Source: UBA7703 sp034926785 | GTDB taxonomy: Bacteria > Bacillota > Clostridia > Christensenellales > CAG-138 | Length of the DNA: 64,000 bases | Assembly (NCBI GenBank): GCA_034926785.1 | Contig: JAYFQU010000025.1 | Coordinates: forward strand, 1-64,000 | Reading direction: 5' to 3' | In this document: positions 35,107 through 44,305 of the stretch, one piece after another | Layout of the letters: each line of letters begins with the position of its first letter | Numbering within the stretch: position 1 is the stretch's first letter | Notes under the pieces: model-generated | The model's database searches: none | Seen by the model: the letters and a program-made list of their open reading frames with translations, nothing else | What the model was told of the DNA's origin: nothing | Made by a program: the position numbers and the translations under genes

Positions 35107-37095
35107 TTAATCCGGGTTTTTATTAGCCACGGTCGATTTCAGTGCAAGCGGGCATTGCTGCTGGATGAGCCAGGCGAACTCATCTGCCAGCATAGGCCTT
35201 GCATAGTAATATCCCTGTATGCGGTCGATCCCCAACTCACGGACGATGCTGTCCTGTTCCTCGGTTTCCACCCCTTCCGCCAGGGCGATGATATTCATGC
35301 TTTTCAGCCCGCTGACTACGGTCTGCAAAAGGCCATAGGATTTGGGAGTGCTTATGATGTTACGGATGAACCCTTTATCGATTTTCACGCATTCAAACGG
35401 GAGCGTCATCACATTGACCAGATTGCTGTAGCCCGTTCCAAAGTCATCCAGATAGACGCCGATGCCGCGCTTGTTCAGTTCATCCATGGTTTTATGCGCC
35501 CGTTCCAGATCCTCCAGCAAAACCATCTCTGTAATCTCGAGCTTAATACGCGCCGGATTCACCCCATATTGATCCAGCAGCATCTCAAGATGATGTACCG
35601 TCTCGTCAAACTCATCCTGCTGCGAAGAGATATTGATAGAAAGCCAGCCGATGTCGATCTCCCGGTTCTCCCGCAGAAACTGGCATACCTTCTCCATGAC
35701 CATCAACCCAAGCTTCGTCGCAATTCCGTTGTCTATAGCAATCGGAATAAACTCCCCGGGGGAAATGGGCATACCGTTATCCTCGTTTAAGCGCAGTAGC
35801 ACTTCGCCGCCCGTAAACCGCTGCTGTACGATATCATACACCGGCTGGATATTCAGGAAGAACAGATCTTCCTGAAGTGCCTTTTCCATCTGCGCAATTA
35901 CATAGTTGCGCCGCCTATACTCGTTCTTTAGCCGCATAGAGAAACGCACCGGCTTGCCGGTTGTGTCCAGCTTTGCAAGCCGTGTCGCATACTCCAGCGA
36001 GGCAATCACATCATCCACCCCGGACGCATGATCCGGAAACTGAATGTCGGCAAAGATCGCGTGCAGTTCCGTCGCGCCTAACTCCGTTTCCCATCGTTTC
36101 GAAAAGCGGTCGATCATGCCGCAGAACATCGATTCATATCCGGCTTTATCCATTTTGGACGCCACCAGCGTAAACTGCACGCCGGAGGTGCGATACGGCG
36201 TCGCGCGCAGTTCCAGGTGGGATAAAAAGGCGGCTACCTCGCGGAGAAGCAAATCCCCCGTCCGCTGTCCCAGCTGTCCATTCACCTGTTTGAAGTCTTT
36301 TAAACCGATGATGATGATCCGAAATGGTTCCCTTTTCTTACAAAGCGCGCTGATATCGTTAAAGAACGCCTCACGATTGGAAAGCTCCGTCAGTGCGTCG
36401 ATCCGCGCGCGCTGCTGCTGCCCTGTAATAAACAGAGCAAGCAGAGAATAAGCGATGATTGTGCCTGTTAAAACCGTGGTTGGCATGAGAATCTGCACCG
36501 CGCCAAAGGCAATGCCGATTGCCGGCAGCGTATACAGCGTCAGTTGAAACGATTTTTTCACGTGTTTGCGTTCAATCAGCCCGAAGGCAAGCACGTTGAG
36601 TATCGCGATTGCTAAAAATACGATTCCAATTGCGTTCAGCGGCCCGCGGTGGTAGACCATGCCCGCATCATAATAGAACAGCCATCCGGTCGAGAGATTC
36701 GCGGTAATCAAAACAATTTCTATTAGAAAATAGGAAAATGATATGCCGACGGCGTGCTTAAGCTTGCGGTCGTCATATCTTCCTTCAAACATCGTAACAT
36801 AGGTGGTCAGCGAGATCATTGTGGTGATGATCGCAACGCCAAAATAGTAAAACGTGTGGAGAAAAATAACGATGAAAAACGGCAGTTCGGCGGCATTCTC
36901 GATTGTATTGATGGAAAAGATATGAATGATACTTGCAAGAATCGCAAAATATAAACTGATCTGAAACGTGATTTCCTTGAGCGACGCCTTCTTTTTGTCA
37001 AACAGCATATAGACGCCAATCAGCGCCAGCAAAACGCAGGAGATATATTCCGGAACAAGGTTATATTTCACAGCCTGCGGACTCTCCAGTTTCAA
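35107..37095 (-). CDS. Membrane-bound degenerate GGDEF / EAL phosphodiesterase
   Basis: 662 residues. About seven to eight membrane helices (residues 10-235), then a GGDEF domain whose signature is replaced by RTSGVQF, so cyclase activity is unlikely, then an EAL domain with the main catalytic motifs: GGEVLLRL (EVL for EAL), LEITEMV, LDDFGTGYSNL, KIDKGFI. It probably hydrolyses c-di-GMP in response to a membrane signal. Start TTG 37095 is needed to keep the first helix; the likely promoter (TTGTCT 37129-37134, 16 bases, TACAAT 37107-37112) leaves almost no leader. Confidence 0.88.
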   Translation of the reverse strand: MKLESPQAVKYNLVPEYISCVLLALIGVYMLFDKKKASLKEITFQISLYFAILASIIHIFSINTIENAAELPFFIVIFLHTFYYFGVAIITTMISLTTYVTMFEGRYDDRKLKHAVGISFSYFLIEIVLITANLSTGWLFYYDAGMVYHRGPLNAIGIVFLAIAILNVLAFGLIERKHVKKSFQLTLYTLPAIGIAFGAVQILMPTTVLTGTIIAYSLLALFITGQQQRARIDALTELSNREAFFNDISALCKKREPFRIIIIGLKDFKQVNGQLGQRTGDLLLREVAAFLSHLELRATPYRTSGVQFTLVASKMDKAGYESMFCGMIDRFSKRWETELGATELHAIFADIQFPDHASGVDDVIASLEYATRLAKLDTTGKPVRFSMRLKNEYRRRNYVIAQMEKALQEDLFFLNIQPVYDIVQQRFTGGEVLLRLNEDNGMPISPGEFIPIAIDNGIATKLGLMVMEKVCQFLRENREIDIGWLSINISSQQDEFDETVHHLEMLLDQYGVNPARIKLEITEMVLLEDLERAHKTMDELNKRGIGVYLDDFGTGYSNLVNVMTLPFECVKIDKGFIRNIISTPKSYGLLQTVVSGLKSMNIIALAEGVETEEQDSIVRELGIDRIQGYYYARPMLADEFAWLIQQQCPLALKSTVANKNPD

Positions 37096-37452
37096 TTTAC
37101 TCGCTTATTGTATACTACACCAATAGTTAGACAATTTCAACCACGCATTTCACATGTAACAAGAATATGTTATTTACCGTAGTTTTTCTCTCAATTTATC
37201 CCATTAGATGGTGTTTTTGATGTTTTTTTACATTTGTCGAAAACCTTTTAATGTGATCGCGTCACATATTTTCTACCGTTGCACACTATTTATGCAACAT
37301 ATATTCGTTCTTTATTCACAATCAGCGAGGCGCAAAGAAAGCGCGAGCCCTGAAGATCAGTCGCCCGCGCTCGATCGCTATCCGATTTTACAGCCTTTTA
37401 TCGCCCCTCAACGCTAACGCCCCCGTCGCATATGCGACCGAAACTTGCCCGG
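37096..37452. other. Intergenic gap of about 360 bases
   Basis: Holds the minus-strand promoter of the EAL gene (37107-37134) at its left end. The middle is AT-rich and unlike the surrounding GC-rich genes. I see no gene or strong terminator; a weak GCGCGAGC/GCGCTCG pairing is present around 37338-37372. Confidence 0.5.
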
Positions 37453-38523
37453 TCAGCCTTTCGGATTCTGGAACGACGGCGCATACATGCGCTCGTAATA
37501 TTCCGCATACTCGCCGGAGAGCACGTGTTCCATCCATTCGGTATGGTTCCGATACCACTGTATGGTCTCGTCCATCCCCCGTTCAAACGTATAGGCAGGC
37601 GACCAACCCAGCTGCGTCGAAATCTTCGTGTTGTCAATTGCATAGCGCCGGTCGTGTCCCGGCCGATCTTTGACATAGGTAATGAGATCTTCCCCCGCGC
37701 CGAGGGTATGGATGATGTGCTTTACAATATCGATATTGGCGCGCTCGTTGTCTCCGCCGATGTTGTACACCTCACCCTGTTCCCCGCGCGTAAGCACGGT
37801 AAAGATTGCGCTGCAATGGTCGCTGACATGCAGCCAGTCACGAATCTGCATGCCGTCCCCATAGACCGGGAGCGACTTGCCCTGCATGCAATTATGAATC
37901 ATGAGCGGAATGAGTTTTTCCGGAAATTGGTAGGGCCCATAGTTGTTGGAGCAGCGCGTGATGTTCAACGGCAAGCCGAAGGTTTCCGCATACGCGCGGC
38001 AGACCAAATCCGCACTCGCCTTCGCGGCGGAATACGGACTGTTGGGCGAAAGCGGCATGGTTTCGCTAAACTTGCCCTCTTTGCCAAGCGCGCCGTAAAC
38101 CTCGTCGGTGGACACCTGCAAAAACTTTACGCCGGCACGGAAAGCGCGGCTGTATTTATCCTCCGGCGCCAGTTTCCAGTGCTTTTTTGCTGTGTCTAAG
38201 AGCGCCTGCGTGCCGATGACGTTGGTGCTTAAGAAGATCTCGGGATCAACGATGCTGCGGTCAACGTGCGATTCCGCGGCAAAGTTGACCACATGCGTAA
38301 TGTCGTAGTCCGTAAAGATCGTGTCCATCTTCGCCCGGTCGCGAATATCCGCGCGCACAAAGCGATAGTGCTCATCCTCCGGAATATCGCTGAGGCTCTC
38401 AAGATTGCCCGCATACGTCAGCGCGTCCGCGTTGACGAGCAGGTGTTCCGGCGCGTGCTCTCGCATCCAGCGAATGAAGTTGCCGCCGATGAACCCCGCC
38501 CCTCCGGTCACGAGAATCCGCAT
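37453..38523 (-). CDS. rfbB: dTDP-glucose 4,6-dehydratase
   Basis: 356 residues, extended SDR. NAD-binding GGAGFIGGNF at the N-terminus, STDEVYG, and the catalytic YSAAKASAD are intact. It makes dTDP-4-keto-6-deoxyglucose, a precursor of dTDP-rhamnose and related sugars. Its ATG overlaps the stop of the upstream fusion gene, which carries the RfbA domain supplying its substrate. rfbC and rfbD are not in the window. Confidence 0.95.
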   Translation of the reverse strand: MRILVTGGAGFIGGNFIRWMREHAPEHLLVNADALTYAGNLESLSDIPEDEHYRFVRADIRDRAKMDTIFTDYDITHVVNFAAESHVDRSIVDPEIFLSTNVIGTQALLDTAKKHWKLAPEDKYSRAFRAGVKFLQVSTDEVYGALGKEGKFSETMPLSPNSPYSAAKASADLVCRAYAETFGLPLNITRCSNNYGPYQFPEKLIPLMIHNCMQGKSLPVYGDGMQIRDWLHVSDHCSAIFTVLTRGEQGEVYNIGGDNERANIDIVKHIIHTLGAGEDLITYVKDRPGHDRRYAIDNTKISTQLGWSPAYTFERGMDETIQWYRNHTEWMEHVLSGEYAEYYERMYAPSFQNPKG

Positions 38524-40889
38524 TATTTCCCCTCCTTGGCCAGCGCGAGCAGGTATTGCCCATATTCCGTCATCTTGAGTTCCTCACCAAGCAGTTTGAG
38601 CTGCTCGGTCGTAATAAATCCGCGGCGCCAAGCAATCTCCTCAATGCAGGAGATGTAGAATCCCTGGCGCGATTGCACCGCCTCGACGTATTCGGCCGCC
38701 TTCAGCATGCCCTCCGGCGAGCCGGTATCCAGCCATGCCATGCCGCGGCCGAGCAGTTCTACGTGCAAGTCGCCCAGCGTCAAATAGGCATTGTTGACGG
38801 ATGTGATCTCGATTTCTCCACGCGCGGAAGGCCGGACATGCTTTGCAATCTCCACCACGCGGTTATCATAAAAATACAATCCCGGCACGGCGTAGTTGGA
38901 TTTTGGATGTTCCGGCTTTTCCTCTATGCCGAGCACGCGCTTCTCCTCGTCAAACTCCACAACGCCAAACGAACGCGCGTCCTTGACCGGGTAGCCAAAG
39001 ATCGTCGCCCCGCTCTCGCGCTTCATCGCGGCGTTCAGCGTCGCCGTCAAATCCTGTCCATAAAACACGTTGTCCCCCAAAATCAGGCAAACGGCGTCGT
39101 CACCGATGAACTCCTCGCCGAGCAGAAACGCGTCCGCAAGCCCGCGCGGCGTCTCCTGCACCTTGTAGACAAAGCGCATCCCGAGGCGCTCTCCGCTGCC
39201 AAGGAGCCGTTCGTAGACCGGCGTATCCTCCGGCGTGGAGATGATCAGGACATCCTTGATGGAGGCAAGCATGAGCACGGAAAGCGGGTAATAGATCATG
39301 GGCTTGTCGTAGATTGGTAAAAGCTGCTTGCTCACAGCCTTGGTGCTCGGGTAAAGACGTGTTCCCCTGCCACCAGCGAGAATAATACCCTTCATACGCG
39401 TTCCACTCCGTTCTATCGTTGGTTCGCTCGCCATGCGGGATGCGGGATTGATCGCTATGCCGTCCAGATCGCTTTGCTCCACGGGGGGCGCAAAAGGCTC
39501 CTCGCAGGCTTCGCATGTCTGATCGATATCCTGCAGGTTGGTGATGTCAAATCCCTCCGTGCTCTCCGGCATAAAGATCACCTTTAGCGTCATAAAGAGA
39601 AGCTGCAGGTCATGCATGAGTGAGCAGTTCTCAATATAGAGCATGTCCAGTTTGAGCTTGTCCTCAAAGTTGGTATTGTATTTGCCATAGATCTGCGCAT
39701 ATCCCGTCAGTCCAGCCTTCACCTTCATGCGATAGCGAAACTCCGGCATACGCTCGCAATAGAAATCGACGTTCTCAATCCGCTCCGCGCGCGGCCCGAC
39801 CAGAGACATTTCTCCGGAGAGAATGTTGAAAAACTGCGGCAGTTCGTCGATGCGCGAAGCCCGCATGAACCTGCCAAACGGAGTAATACGATCGTCCCCC
39901 GGCTTGGTGAACTGCGCACCGTTCTTCTCCGCGTCCACAATCATGCTCCGGAACTTCATCAGCGTGAAGCGTTCATAGTTTCGCGTATAGCGTACCTGTT
40001 TAAACAAAACGGGACCGCCGTCCTGAAGTTTGATAATCACGGCGGCGACGAGCATGATCGGGCTTGTGAGGATGATGCCGAGGAGCGAGAAGACAATGTC
40101 CATCAGGCGCTTGATCAGCAGCTGTTCCACCGAAAACACATTGTTGCGGCATTGATAAACCAGCGAATCGCCGATGATGTTCTCATGCGCGTTATGAAAG
40201 ATGATATCCTCCACCGTAGGCAGAACAAAGAGCCGCTTGTTGTGTTCAAAGCAATACTCCGTCAAATCCAATCGCAGCTCCCGCGAGATATCGCCCATAA
40301 AAACGGTGGAATACGGCTCCATGCAGCGCTTGATCGCCTCCGCTCCCTGCGCCTCCGTAACCAAGGCGCAGATGGTGTGCCGCTCCTTCATCGAGTCTAT
40401 CTTGCGAAACACCGCAACCTCGTGCTTGTCCTTAGAGCAGACGACAACGCTCTGCCGCGCGGGATAAAGCGCGTAATACAGCCGGTCCGCACCCCAATAG
40501 AGCAAAAGACCCGCGCTCCATTGCACCAAGGTCATCCAGCCCAGCGGCGCAATCGGCAGCAATTGTTTTGCCGTCAGGGAAAGGATGAAGTAGAAGATAA
40601 AGTTTGTTAAAAAGGTCGCAAGGATATAGGTGAAAATCAGCTCCCGATAGCGCATCGTGCCGATGTTAAAGCTTCGATAGGTTGACGCGAATGCAAGAAA
40701 CACCACGAGATACAAAAACACAAATACAACAAAACCCTTAAACCAGAAGTCGGTCTCGGGGTAATAGTTCAGCACCAGATACAAAAAAGCGCCGGCAGTT
40801 GCAGCCGTGATCGCAAGCTTGCAAAATGTGATTAAAGAACCTTTAAACCGCCGAAGCGAATATCTTGACACCCTATATTCCTCACTCAT
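38523..40889 (-). CDS. Fusion: polyprenyl-phosphate sugar transferase + glucose-1-phosphate thymidylyltransferase
   Basis: 788 residues. The N-terminal part (to about residue 460) has four to five membrane helices, a CoA-binding-like loop region and the bacterial sugar transferase domain of WbaP/CpsE type (FKQVRYTRNYERFTLMKFRS, DELPQFFNILSGEMSLVGPR), which loads a sugar phosphate onto undecaprenyl phosphate. After a linker of about 35-40 residues comes a full-length RfbA (from MKGIILAGGRGTRLYP, codon at 39393-39395), with KQLLPIYDKPMIYYPL and ILGDNVFYG. GGAG lies about ten bases before that internal ATG, so a separate RfbA could also be made. Start ATG 40889. Confidence 0.88.
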   Translation of the reverse strand: MSEEYRVSRYSLRRFKGSLITFCKLAITAATAGAFLYLVLNYYPETDFWFKGFVVFVFLYLVVFLAFASTYRSFNIGTMRYRELIFTYILATFLTNFIFYFILSLTAKQLLPIAPLGWMTLVQWSAGLLLYWGADRLYYALYPARQSVVVCSKDKHEVAVFRKIDSMKERHTICALVTEAQGAEAIKRCMEPYSTVFMGDISRELRLDLTEYCFEHNKRLFVLPTVEDIIFHNAHENIIGDSLVYQCRNNVFSVEQLLIKRLMDIVFSLLGIILTSPIMLVAAVIIKLQDGGPVLFKQVRYTRNYERFTLMKFRSMIVDAEKNGAQFTKPGDDRITPFGRFMRASRIDELPQFFNILSGEMSLVGPRAERIENVDFYCERMPEFRYRMKVKAGLTGYAQIYGKYNTNFEDKLKLDMLYIENCSLMHDLQLLFMTLKVIFMPESTEGFDITNLQDIDQTCEACEEPFAPPVEQSDLDGIAINPASRMASEPTIERSGTRMKGIILAGGRGTRLYPSTKAVSKQLLPIYDKPMIYYPLSVLMLASIKDVLIISTPEDTPVYERLLGSGERLGMRFVYKVQETPRGLADAFLLGEEFIGDDAVCLILGDNVFYGQDLTATLNAAMKRESGATIFGYPVKDARSFGVVEFDEEKRVLGIEEKPEHPKSNYAVPGLYFYDNRVVEIAKHVRPSARGEIEITSVNNAYLTLGDLHVELLGRGMAWLDTGSPEGMLKAAEYVEAVQSRQGFYISCIEEIAWRRGFITTEQLKLLGEELKMTEYGQYLLALAKEGK

Positions 40890-41043
40890 GAATCGGTTAA
40901 TCCTCTGCCGCGCCGTTGGCGCCAGATCCGCCGGAATGGAACAAACGGAATACAAAAACAAGCGGCCGCAACCCGCCGCCGAATCGATTGTAGCATGCCC
41001 GCAGCGCGATTGTCAAACCTTGCGGTCGTCCCGAATCGATCAA

Positions 41044-41067
41044 AAAGCGCGCGTTTTCGGCGCGCTT
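41044..41067 (-). terminator. Terminator of the DUF368 gene
   Basis: AAGCGCGC/GCGCGCTT hairpin followed by TTTTTG on the minus strand, directly after the stop codon at 41075. Confidence 0.8.
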
Positions 41068-41074
41068 CTTTGGG

Positions 41075-41995
41075 CTATTGCGATATCTCCGCCGCTGTTT
41101 CAATCCCGGCGGACTGCTGCGCCGCGAGTTTTGTCTGCAGCCGGAATTCCAGATAGCTCAGCGCAAGACCAACGGCGAAGAAAACGGGGCACGCCCATGT
41201 AATCCCGGCGATGATCTTGGGCAGTATGAGCGCGATGGAACCAACCACAAACCCGATGACCGCCGCATACGAGGTCGCATGATGACGTCTCAAGACGCGG
41301 TTGACCAGCCGGATGATAAAAAACGAAACCAGGCCGAAGGAGCCGACCAGCGCAAGCAGCGGCCAAAACATCTCCCCGAGCTTTGCCAACATCGCGCCTA
41401 GGCCGGAGGCAGCAAGCGTCGAAAGATCCATAACGCTCGAAATTGCGGCGATGACGGCGGGGTACAGCCCGAGATAGACGAGAATGAACGAGGAGCTGAT
41501 GCCGGGGATCACGGTTCCGACGGAAAGCACAAGCCCGGAGACCAGCGCTCCGGATACGCTCAGGCGCGCAGCCTCAGCATTATCCGCCACGCTGGACTCC
41601 CCGAGCGCAAAGAGCAGCACAAACCCGAAGCCAAGCAGCGCGGCGACGAGATGCTTCCATTTGAGCTTCTGTCCGCCTAGCCGAACCTCCGCATAGAGTC
41701 CCGGAAGGCTGCCGAGCACCAGCCCGGTAAACAGGGAAAGCATCTGCACCTCATACCGGTCGATGAGTATGCTCAACACATTGCTGGTGAGTAAAATCCC
41801 GATTCCTCCGCCAATCACGAGCGGCAGGAGATAGCGAATATTCGCTTTCATATTCTGAAAGAAGTTTCCGATCGCCAGCATCATCTTTTCGTAGACACCG
41901 AGGCTGATTGCCAGAATTCCGCCGGAAACGCCCGGCAAAACGCCGCCAATTCCCATCACGATTCCACAGACGAAGCGATAGATGATCGATCTCAA
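41075..41995 (-). CDS. DUF368 membrane protein, PopT-type undecaprenyl-phosphate translocase
   Basis: About 306 residues with eight or more membrane helices. The family's N-terminal signature GIVMGIGGVLPGVSGGILAI is clear, and a related GTVIPGISSSFIL lies in the second half, giving two inverted repeats. DUF368 proteins were shown to return undecaprenyl phosphate across the membrane. Next to a polyprenyl-phosphate sugar transferase this fits envelope polysaccharide synthesis. Start TTG 41995 with GGAGG ten bases upstream; the longer ORF start is rejected because it includes that site. Confidence 0.85.
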   Translation of the reverse strand: MRSIIYRFVCGIVMGIGGVLPGVSGGILAISLGVYEKMMLAIGNFFQNMKANIRYLLPLVIGGGIGILLTSNVLSILIDRYEVQMLSLFTGLVLGSLPGLYAEVRLGGQKLKWKHLVAALLGFGFVLLFALGESSVADNAEAARLSVSGALVSGLVLSVGTVIPGISSSFILVYLGLYPAVIAAISSVMDLSTLAASGLGAMLAKLGEMFWPLLALVGSFGLVSFFIIRLVNRVLRRHHATSYAAVIGFVVGSIALILPKIIAGITWACPVFFAVGLALSYLEFRLQTKLAAQQSAGIETAAEISQ

Positions 41996-42082
41996 ATTTT
42001 CAGTTCCTCCATTCGGTTGGCGTTGCAAGCAATGTCTTTTATTTCGGGTTGCCGCGCGAATCACACGCGGATTTGTCTCTCG

Positions 42083-42691
42083 TTACGGCAGTTCCGCCGG
42101 CGGGGCATATGCGGCGGCAACATTCGTAATCATGCCGTTTTCCGGCGAATCCTTGGTCAGCATAGGCGCATCTTCCGAAGCGGTATAGGAGTATTCCGCG
42201 GTTGCCGGGGAAACAGACGTTGCCTCGCCGTTGAGCGTCATCTCGCCGGTGAACCGTACGCTGTTCTTCCAGCGGAGCGTCCCTTCAACAAAATAGCGAT
42301 AGGTGCCATCCGGCACCCGTTCTCCGGAAGCATCGGTTAAATCCCAATTGAATGCAAGCGGGCCGGACTTTGGCGTCGCGGAGCTGGTCGCGTCAACTCT
42401 CTCCAACGTGGCGGCGCCGGAACGTTCCACCCAGAGGGGAATCGCATCCGGCCGCTTCCGAAAGCCGCCGCTTGCCGTAAAGCGCGTCACGTACAGCGTT
42501 TTCACGAATGCCCCTTCGCTGTTTTCGACCCAGACGGCAAACTGGTTGGACGCATATCCGTCCTGAGCCAGATAGTTGAATGAAACGGTCATCTTTCCGT
42601 TTTGCGCGGATCGATCCGCCTGCGCCGCCCGCCCGCAAGCCGCTGAAATCAGCAGTCCGACCAGGGCAAGCAACAAAAAGGATCTTTTCAT
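42083..42691 (-). CDS. DUF2271-type lipoprotein
   Basis: About 202 residues. Lipoprotein signal MKRSFLLLALVGLLISAACG, then a beta-rich domain with NQFAVWVENSEGAFVKTLYV and GGFRKRPDAIPLWV, characteristic of DUF2271. Function unknown; members are often found with flavin-transfer or periplasmic redox proteins. GGGGG precedes ATG 42691. It lies 88 bases upstream of the DUF368 gene on the same strand. Confidence 0.8.
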   Translation of the reverse strand: MKRSFLLLALVGLLISAACGRAAQADRSAQNGKMTVSFNYLAQDGYASNQFAVWVENSEGAFVKTLYVTRFTASGGFRKRPDAIPLWVERSGAATLERVDATSSATPKSGPLAFNWDLTDASGERVPDGTYRYFVEGTLRWKNSVRFTGEMTLNGEATSVSPATAEYSYTASEDAPMLTKDSPENGMITNVAAAYAPPAELP

Positions 42692-42965
42692 CTGAACTGC
42701 CCCCATTCGAAAAGACATCAGAAGCCAACCTCGACCCAAGCCTGCTTGTTTAGACCAGGTTATTATAACAAATGTGTCCCGTTCGCCGGGTGAATTTTCG
42801 GCAAACTTTTACCGGATGCCATATTTAAGTTGGTTTTTACCTCTTTCCTCCGCTGGCAAAGCCTGTTCTCCGGTGTTGTTTATAATATTTTTTCCGTTTC
42901 TGGCGTTACCCGCTACCTATAGTATCCAGCGGATTCCGCTACTACTGAACGCACTGAAAATACTA

Positions 42966-42994
42966 TTGACAGACGCTTTCCTGTCGGATATAAT
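42966..42994 (+). promoter_or_regulatory. Consensus promoter of the lacI-type gene
   Basis: TTGACA (42966-42971), exactly 17 bases, TATAAT (42989-42994): a perfect housekeeping-sigma consensus. Confidence 0.9.
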
Positions 42995-43008
42995 GAGCTT
43001 GCAAGTCC

Positions 43009-43036
43009 TGGAAACGTTTCCAGTAACGTTTCCAAC
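43009..43036 (+). promoter_or_regulatory. LacI-family operator and second half site
   Basis: Perfect palindrome TGGAAACGTTTCCA (43009-43022), just downstream of the expected transcription start, followed by GTAACGTTTCCA (43023-43034), a partial second site. The central ACGT with GAAA/TTTC arms is typical of LacI/GalR operators and also fits the CcpA cre pattern. Confidence 0.85.
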
Positions 43037-43191
43037 AATTCCGTGAGCGTCTTGGCTCCCCCAGTGCGGTCTGAAGTAATTTCGGCGGACGATAGTAACG
43101 AAACACAGGCAGCATCCCTCCTAGCGGCTGAATCCCATTTGGCGAAAGACGCCCGCATCGGAAAATAACCGAAGGAACACAACAACGAAAC

Positions 43192-44214
43192 ATGACAAAC
43201 ATCAAGGATATCGCTCAGCGCTGCGGCGTGGCGATCAGCACCGTTTCGCGCGTGCTCAACGACCATCCTGACGTCAGCGAAGAAACGCGCAGTAAGGTTT
43301 TACGTGCCGTTGCGGAGCTGCGCTACATTCCTAACGCCAGCGCGAGAAACCTTGTTCGCACCACATCGGATACGATCGCCTTGCTGGTCAAGGGCGTGAG
43401 CAACCCCTTCTTTGCAAAGCTCATCAAGGTGATTGAGCGGGAGATTACGCTGCGCGGCTACACCCTGGAGCTGCATCACATGGATACTTCGGAGGACGAG
43501 TTGCTCATCGGCGCACAGCTGGCCAATGAGCGAAAGCTCATCGGCATCCTCTTTCTCGGCGGCCGGTTTAATTATTCCCCCGGGGAGCTGAAGCTCATCA
43601 ACGTCCCCAGCGTGTTTTGCACCTATACCAATACATTCGGAGATCTGGATGCTTCGGCCTACAGCTCCGTGGCAATTGACGATAAGCAGGCCGCGCGCTT
43701 CGCCGTGGATACGCTCGTTTCCCTTGGACACCGCAAGATAGCGATCCTTGCGGATAACGAATATGACAAATCCATCAGCGAGTTGCGCTTCCAGGGGTAC
43801 AAGGACGCATTGAGCAGCCACGGCATACCATTTGATCCGCGCCTGGTCGCCTGTACGGGCACCTTCTCGGACATGGGCGCAATCTACCGCGCCACAAGCG
43901 ACCTGATCGCACGGGATAGCTCCTTTACCGCCATCTTCGCCATCGCGGACTTGATGGCAATCGCCGCCATCAAAGCGCTCAGCGATCACGGAAAGCGCGT
44001 CCCGGAGGACTGCTCCGTTGTCGCAATCGACGGTCTGGAGCTTTCGGAATACACGCTGCCAACGCTGACCACCCTGGTTCAGCCGGTTGAAGATATGGGG
44101 CTTGCCTGTTCCAAAACCATCATCGAGCTCATCGAAAAGCGCGGCGAAAACAGGCAGTTTACCTTCAACCCCATGCTTCGCCCCGGCGGCTCGGTGCGGC
44201 GAATCGGCGGGTGA
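43192..44214 (+). CDS. LacI-family transcriptional regulator
   Basis: 340 residues. N-terminal helix-turn-helix and hinge (IKDIAQRCGVAISTVSRVLN, SARNLVRTTSDTI), then the periplasmic-binding-protein-like sensor domain. It sits at the head of a sugar ABC importer cluster and has a perfect palindrome at its own promoter, so it probably represses itself and perhaps the cluster until a maltodextrin-type sugar is present. AAGGAA precedes the start at some distance. Confidence 0.93.
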   Translation: MTNIKDIAQRCGVAISTVSRVLNDHPDVSEETRSKVLRAVAELRYIPNASARNLVRTTSDTIALLVKGVSNPFFAKLIKVIEREITLRGYTLELHHMDTSEDELLIGAQLANERKLIGILFLGGRFNYSPGELKLINVPSVFCTYTNTFGDLDASAYSSVAIDDKQAARFAVDTLVSLGHRKIAILADNEYDKSISELRFQGYKDALSSHGIPFDPRLVACTGTFSDMGAIYRATSDLIARDSSFTAIFAIADLMAIAAIKALSDHGKRVPEDCSVVAIDGLELSEYTLPTLTTLVQPVEDMGLACSKTIIELIEKRGENRQFTFNPMLRPGGSVRRIGG

Positions 44215-44305
44215 CGCCCGGAGCGCTGCGCCGCCCCGACTCAGAACCAATGAATCTATGCGCTTAAGCGCTGGAGAATACAAAACGAAAGGGAAGGAAC
44301 GATTT

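Noticed and set aside
37208..37417. Plus-strand open frame of 69 codons
   Set aside because: Lies in an AT-rich intergenic gap without a Shine-Dalgarno site; Cys/Phe-rich start and basic end do not resemble a protein family.
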